This document shows positions 6,683 to 7,560 of a stretch of DNA of 7,560 bases, one piece after another. The notes under the pieces are model-generated. The model was not told where the DNA came from. It saw nothing but the letters and a program-made list of their open reading frames with translations, and ran no database searches. This DNA is from Flavobacteriales bacterium UBA6969. GTDB taxonomy: Bacteria; Bacteroidota; Bacteroidia; Flavobacteriales_D; Sanyastnellaceae. The stretch covers positions 1 to 7,560 of the forward strand of contig DJYV01000096.1 of NCBI GenBank assembly GCA_002448555.1, written 5' to 3'. Numbering within the stretch: the first letter of the stretch is position 1; each line of letters starts with the position of its first letter. The position numbers and the translations under genes are program-made.

Positions 6683-6735
6683 CGGACCTGTCCGGCACTT
6701 TTCCACCTTTTGCCGTTCATTTCAACAACCTGCCC

Positions 6736-7560
6736 TCACGCTGCACGGACGGCATCGCCTTGGGGGTCCGGAACGCGGTTTCGGAAAATCAGGAGCACCA
6801 CAAAACCAAACAACCCGAGGCCACCTGCGATGGCATACAACGATGAAATGGCTGAGAGGTCTCCCTGGAATTGATAACCCGAGAACACGGCGCCAACGCC
6901 TATGCCCACTTCGAGTGACATCAACATGGTGCCCAAGGCCAATGCGACCCTTCCTGGAGGCGCCAGATCTGCCGTCCAGGCCATGATGGTCGGCATGTTG
7001 ATGCCAATGGACATCCCGTAAATCACCCCAAACAAAGCAGCCGTCACCTTGGTCTCTGCCACGCTCAATCCGAACATCCCGACTGCCAGCAACGCTCCGC
7101 CAATGAGCATGAGCGGTACCCGACCGTGGCGGTCCGAAGCACGGCCTGCAATCAAGCGCATCGAAATGGAGGCGATAACGATGATGGTATTGAAGGAGCC
7201 TTTGTAGACGTACCCCAACGAACCCACGAAGTCTGGGGAAATGGTCAAGAACGTACCAAAGGCAAACGCTACGGGCAGCAAACCCAATGCCGCCGGCCAC
7301 GACGATAGGTCCATGACATCCCCCTTCCAAACATGCAAGTCGGACCACTTCACGCGTCGGCCTTGGGGCAAGGTCTCCGGCAACCTCAGCGTCATGACCA
7401 AGGCAATCAAACCAAAAAGCGTCGAAACGATGAACATGGCGTTATAACCGTATTCAACCGTCAACCAACTGCCAATTGCGGGTCCCCCGGCCATACCCGC
7501 ATTCCCAGCTACACCGAGGTAGCCCAGCCCTTCGCCGCGGCGGTTGAGGGGCGTAATGTC
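6736..7560 (-). CDS. Major facilitator superfamily transporter, N-terminal part outside the window
   Basis: The last 274 residues of an MFS permease; the frame is open to the right edge, so the start is not visible. The first visible stretch, PLNRRGEGLGYLGVAGNAGMAGGPAIG (4-30), is the loop and TM5 region with the glycine-rich antiporter-like motif. About eight membrane helices follow, consistent with TM5 to TM12: roughly 13-32, 40-60, 88-106, 120-138, 148-166, 171-190, 207-228 and 240-259. The central basic loop between TM6 and TM7 is at 61-87, and the motif A repeat RASDRHGR (140-147) sits between TM8 and TM9 as expected. The C-terminus is short and polar. The protein is in the inner membrane and probably exports or imports a small molecule; the GP motif hints at proton-coupled efflux, but substrate is unknown. 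No clear terminator follows its stop, so read-through into the coiled-coil gene is possible. Confidence 0.92.
   Translation of the reverse strand, partial: DITPLNRRGEGLGYLGVAGNAGMAGGPAIGSWLTVEYGYNAMFIVSTLFGLIALVMTLRLPETLPQGRRVKWSDLHVWKGDVMDLSSWPAALGLLPVAFAFGTFLTISPDFVGSLGYVYKGSFNTIIVIASISMRLIAGRASDRHGRVPLMLIGGALLAVGMFGLSVAETKVTAALFGVIYGMSIGINMPTIMAWTADLAPPGRVALALGTMLMSLEVGIGVGAVFSGYQFQGDLSAISSLYAIAGGLGLFGFVVLLIFRNRVPDPQGDAVRAA

Noticed and set aside
6683..6694. Inverted repeat CGGAC-CT-GTCCG between the MFS and coiled-coil genes
   Set aside because: Only five base pairs with a two-base loop and no following T run on either strand, so not a credible terminator; possible operator but unsupported.
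1..7560. Search for CRISPR arrays, IS elements, phage genes, tRNA or rRNA
   Set aside because: Reading both strands showed no spaced direct repeats, transposase motifs, integrase or attachment-like repeats, or RNA gene signatures; the window is packed with ordinary metabolic genes.

Overview
The window looks like a chromosomal segment from a fairly GC-rich member of the Bacteroidota. The evidence is a DUF3078-type outer-membrane protein, a GH13 enzyme of the SusA/neopullulanase kind, an exact match to the Bacteroidota -7 promoter element (TACTTTTG at 5451-5458), and start codons with almost no Shine-Dalgarno signal. I saw no tRNA, rRNA, insertion sequence, phage gene or CRISPR array. Genes are tightly packed and nothing longer than about 90 bases is unexplained.

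Layout. On the minus strand, reading leftward from 2388, are an ALDH3-type aldehyde dehydrogenase (961-2388) and, 28 bases further on, a secreted GH13 cyclomaltodextrinase/neopullulanase-like enzyme (1-932, C-terminal part beyond the window). A 71-base divergent intergenic region separates these from a plus-strand trio whose stops and starts overlap by one base each: a small SAM-dependent methyltransferase (2460-3068), a secreted PQQ-type sugar dehydrogenase with an N-terminal cytochrome c domain (3068-4471), and a DUF3078 protein (4471-5445). The malonyl-CoA:ACP transacylase gene fabD (5480-6361) follows with its own promoter-like element. It ends at a strong hairpin (6386-6412) that can terminate transcription from both sides. 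On the far side, on the minus strand, lie a 69-residue coiled-coil protein (6438-6647) and an MFS transporter whose N-terminal part lies outside the window (6736-7560).

How they fit together. The GH13 enzyme would release small sugars in the periplasm. The cytochrome-linked PQQ dehydrogenase would oxidise aldoses there and pass electrons to its own heme, and the DUF3078 protein probably sits in the outer membrane. That suggests periplasmic carbohydrate use, but the link is only adjacency. fabD is a housekeeping gene of fatty-acid synthesis. I did not find convincing evidence of a wholly new system. The most notable items are the heme-PQQ fusion, its one-base-overlap operon with a methyltransferase and a barrel protein, and the uncharacterised coiled-coil protein.
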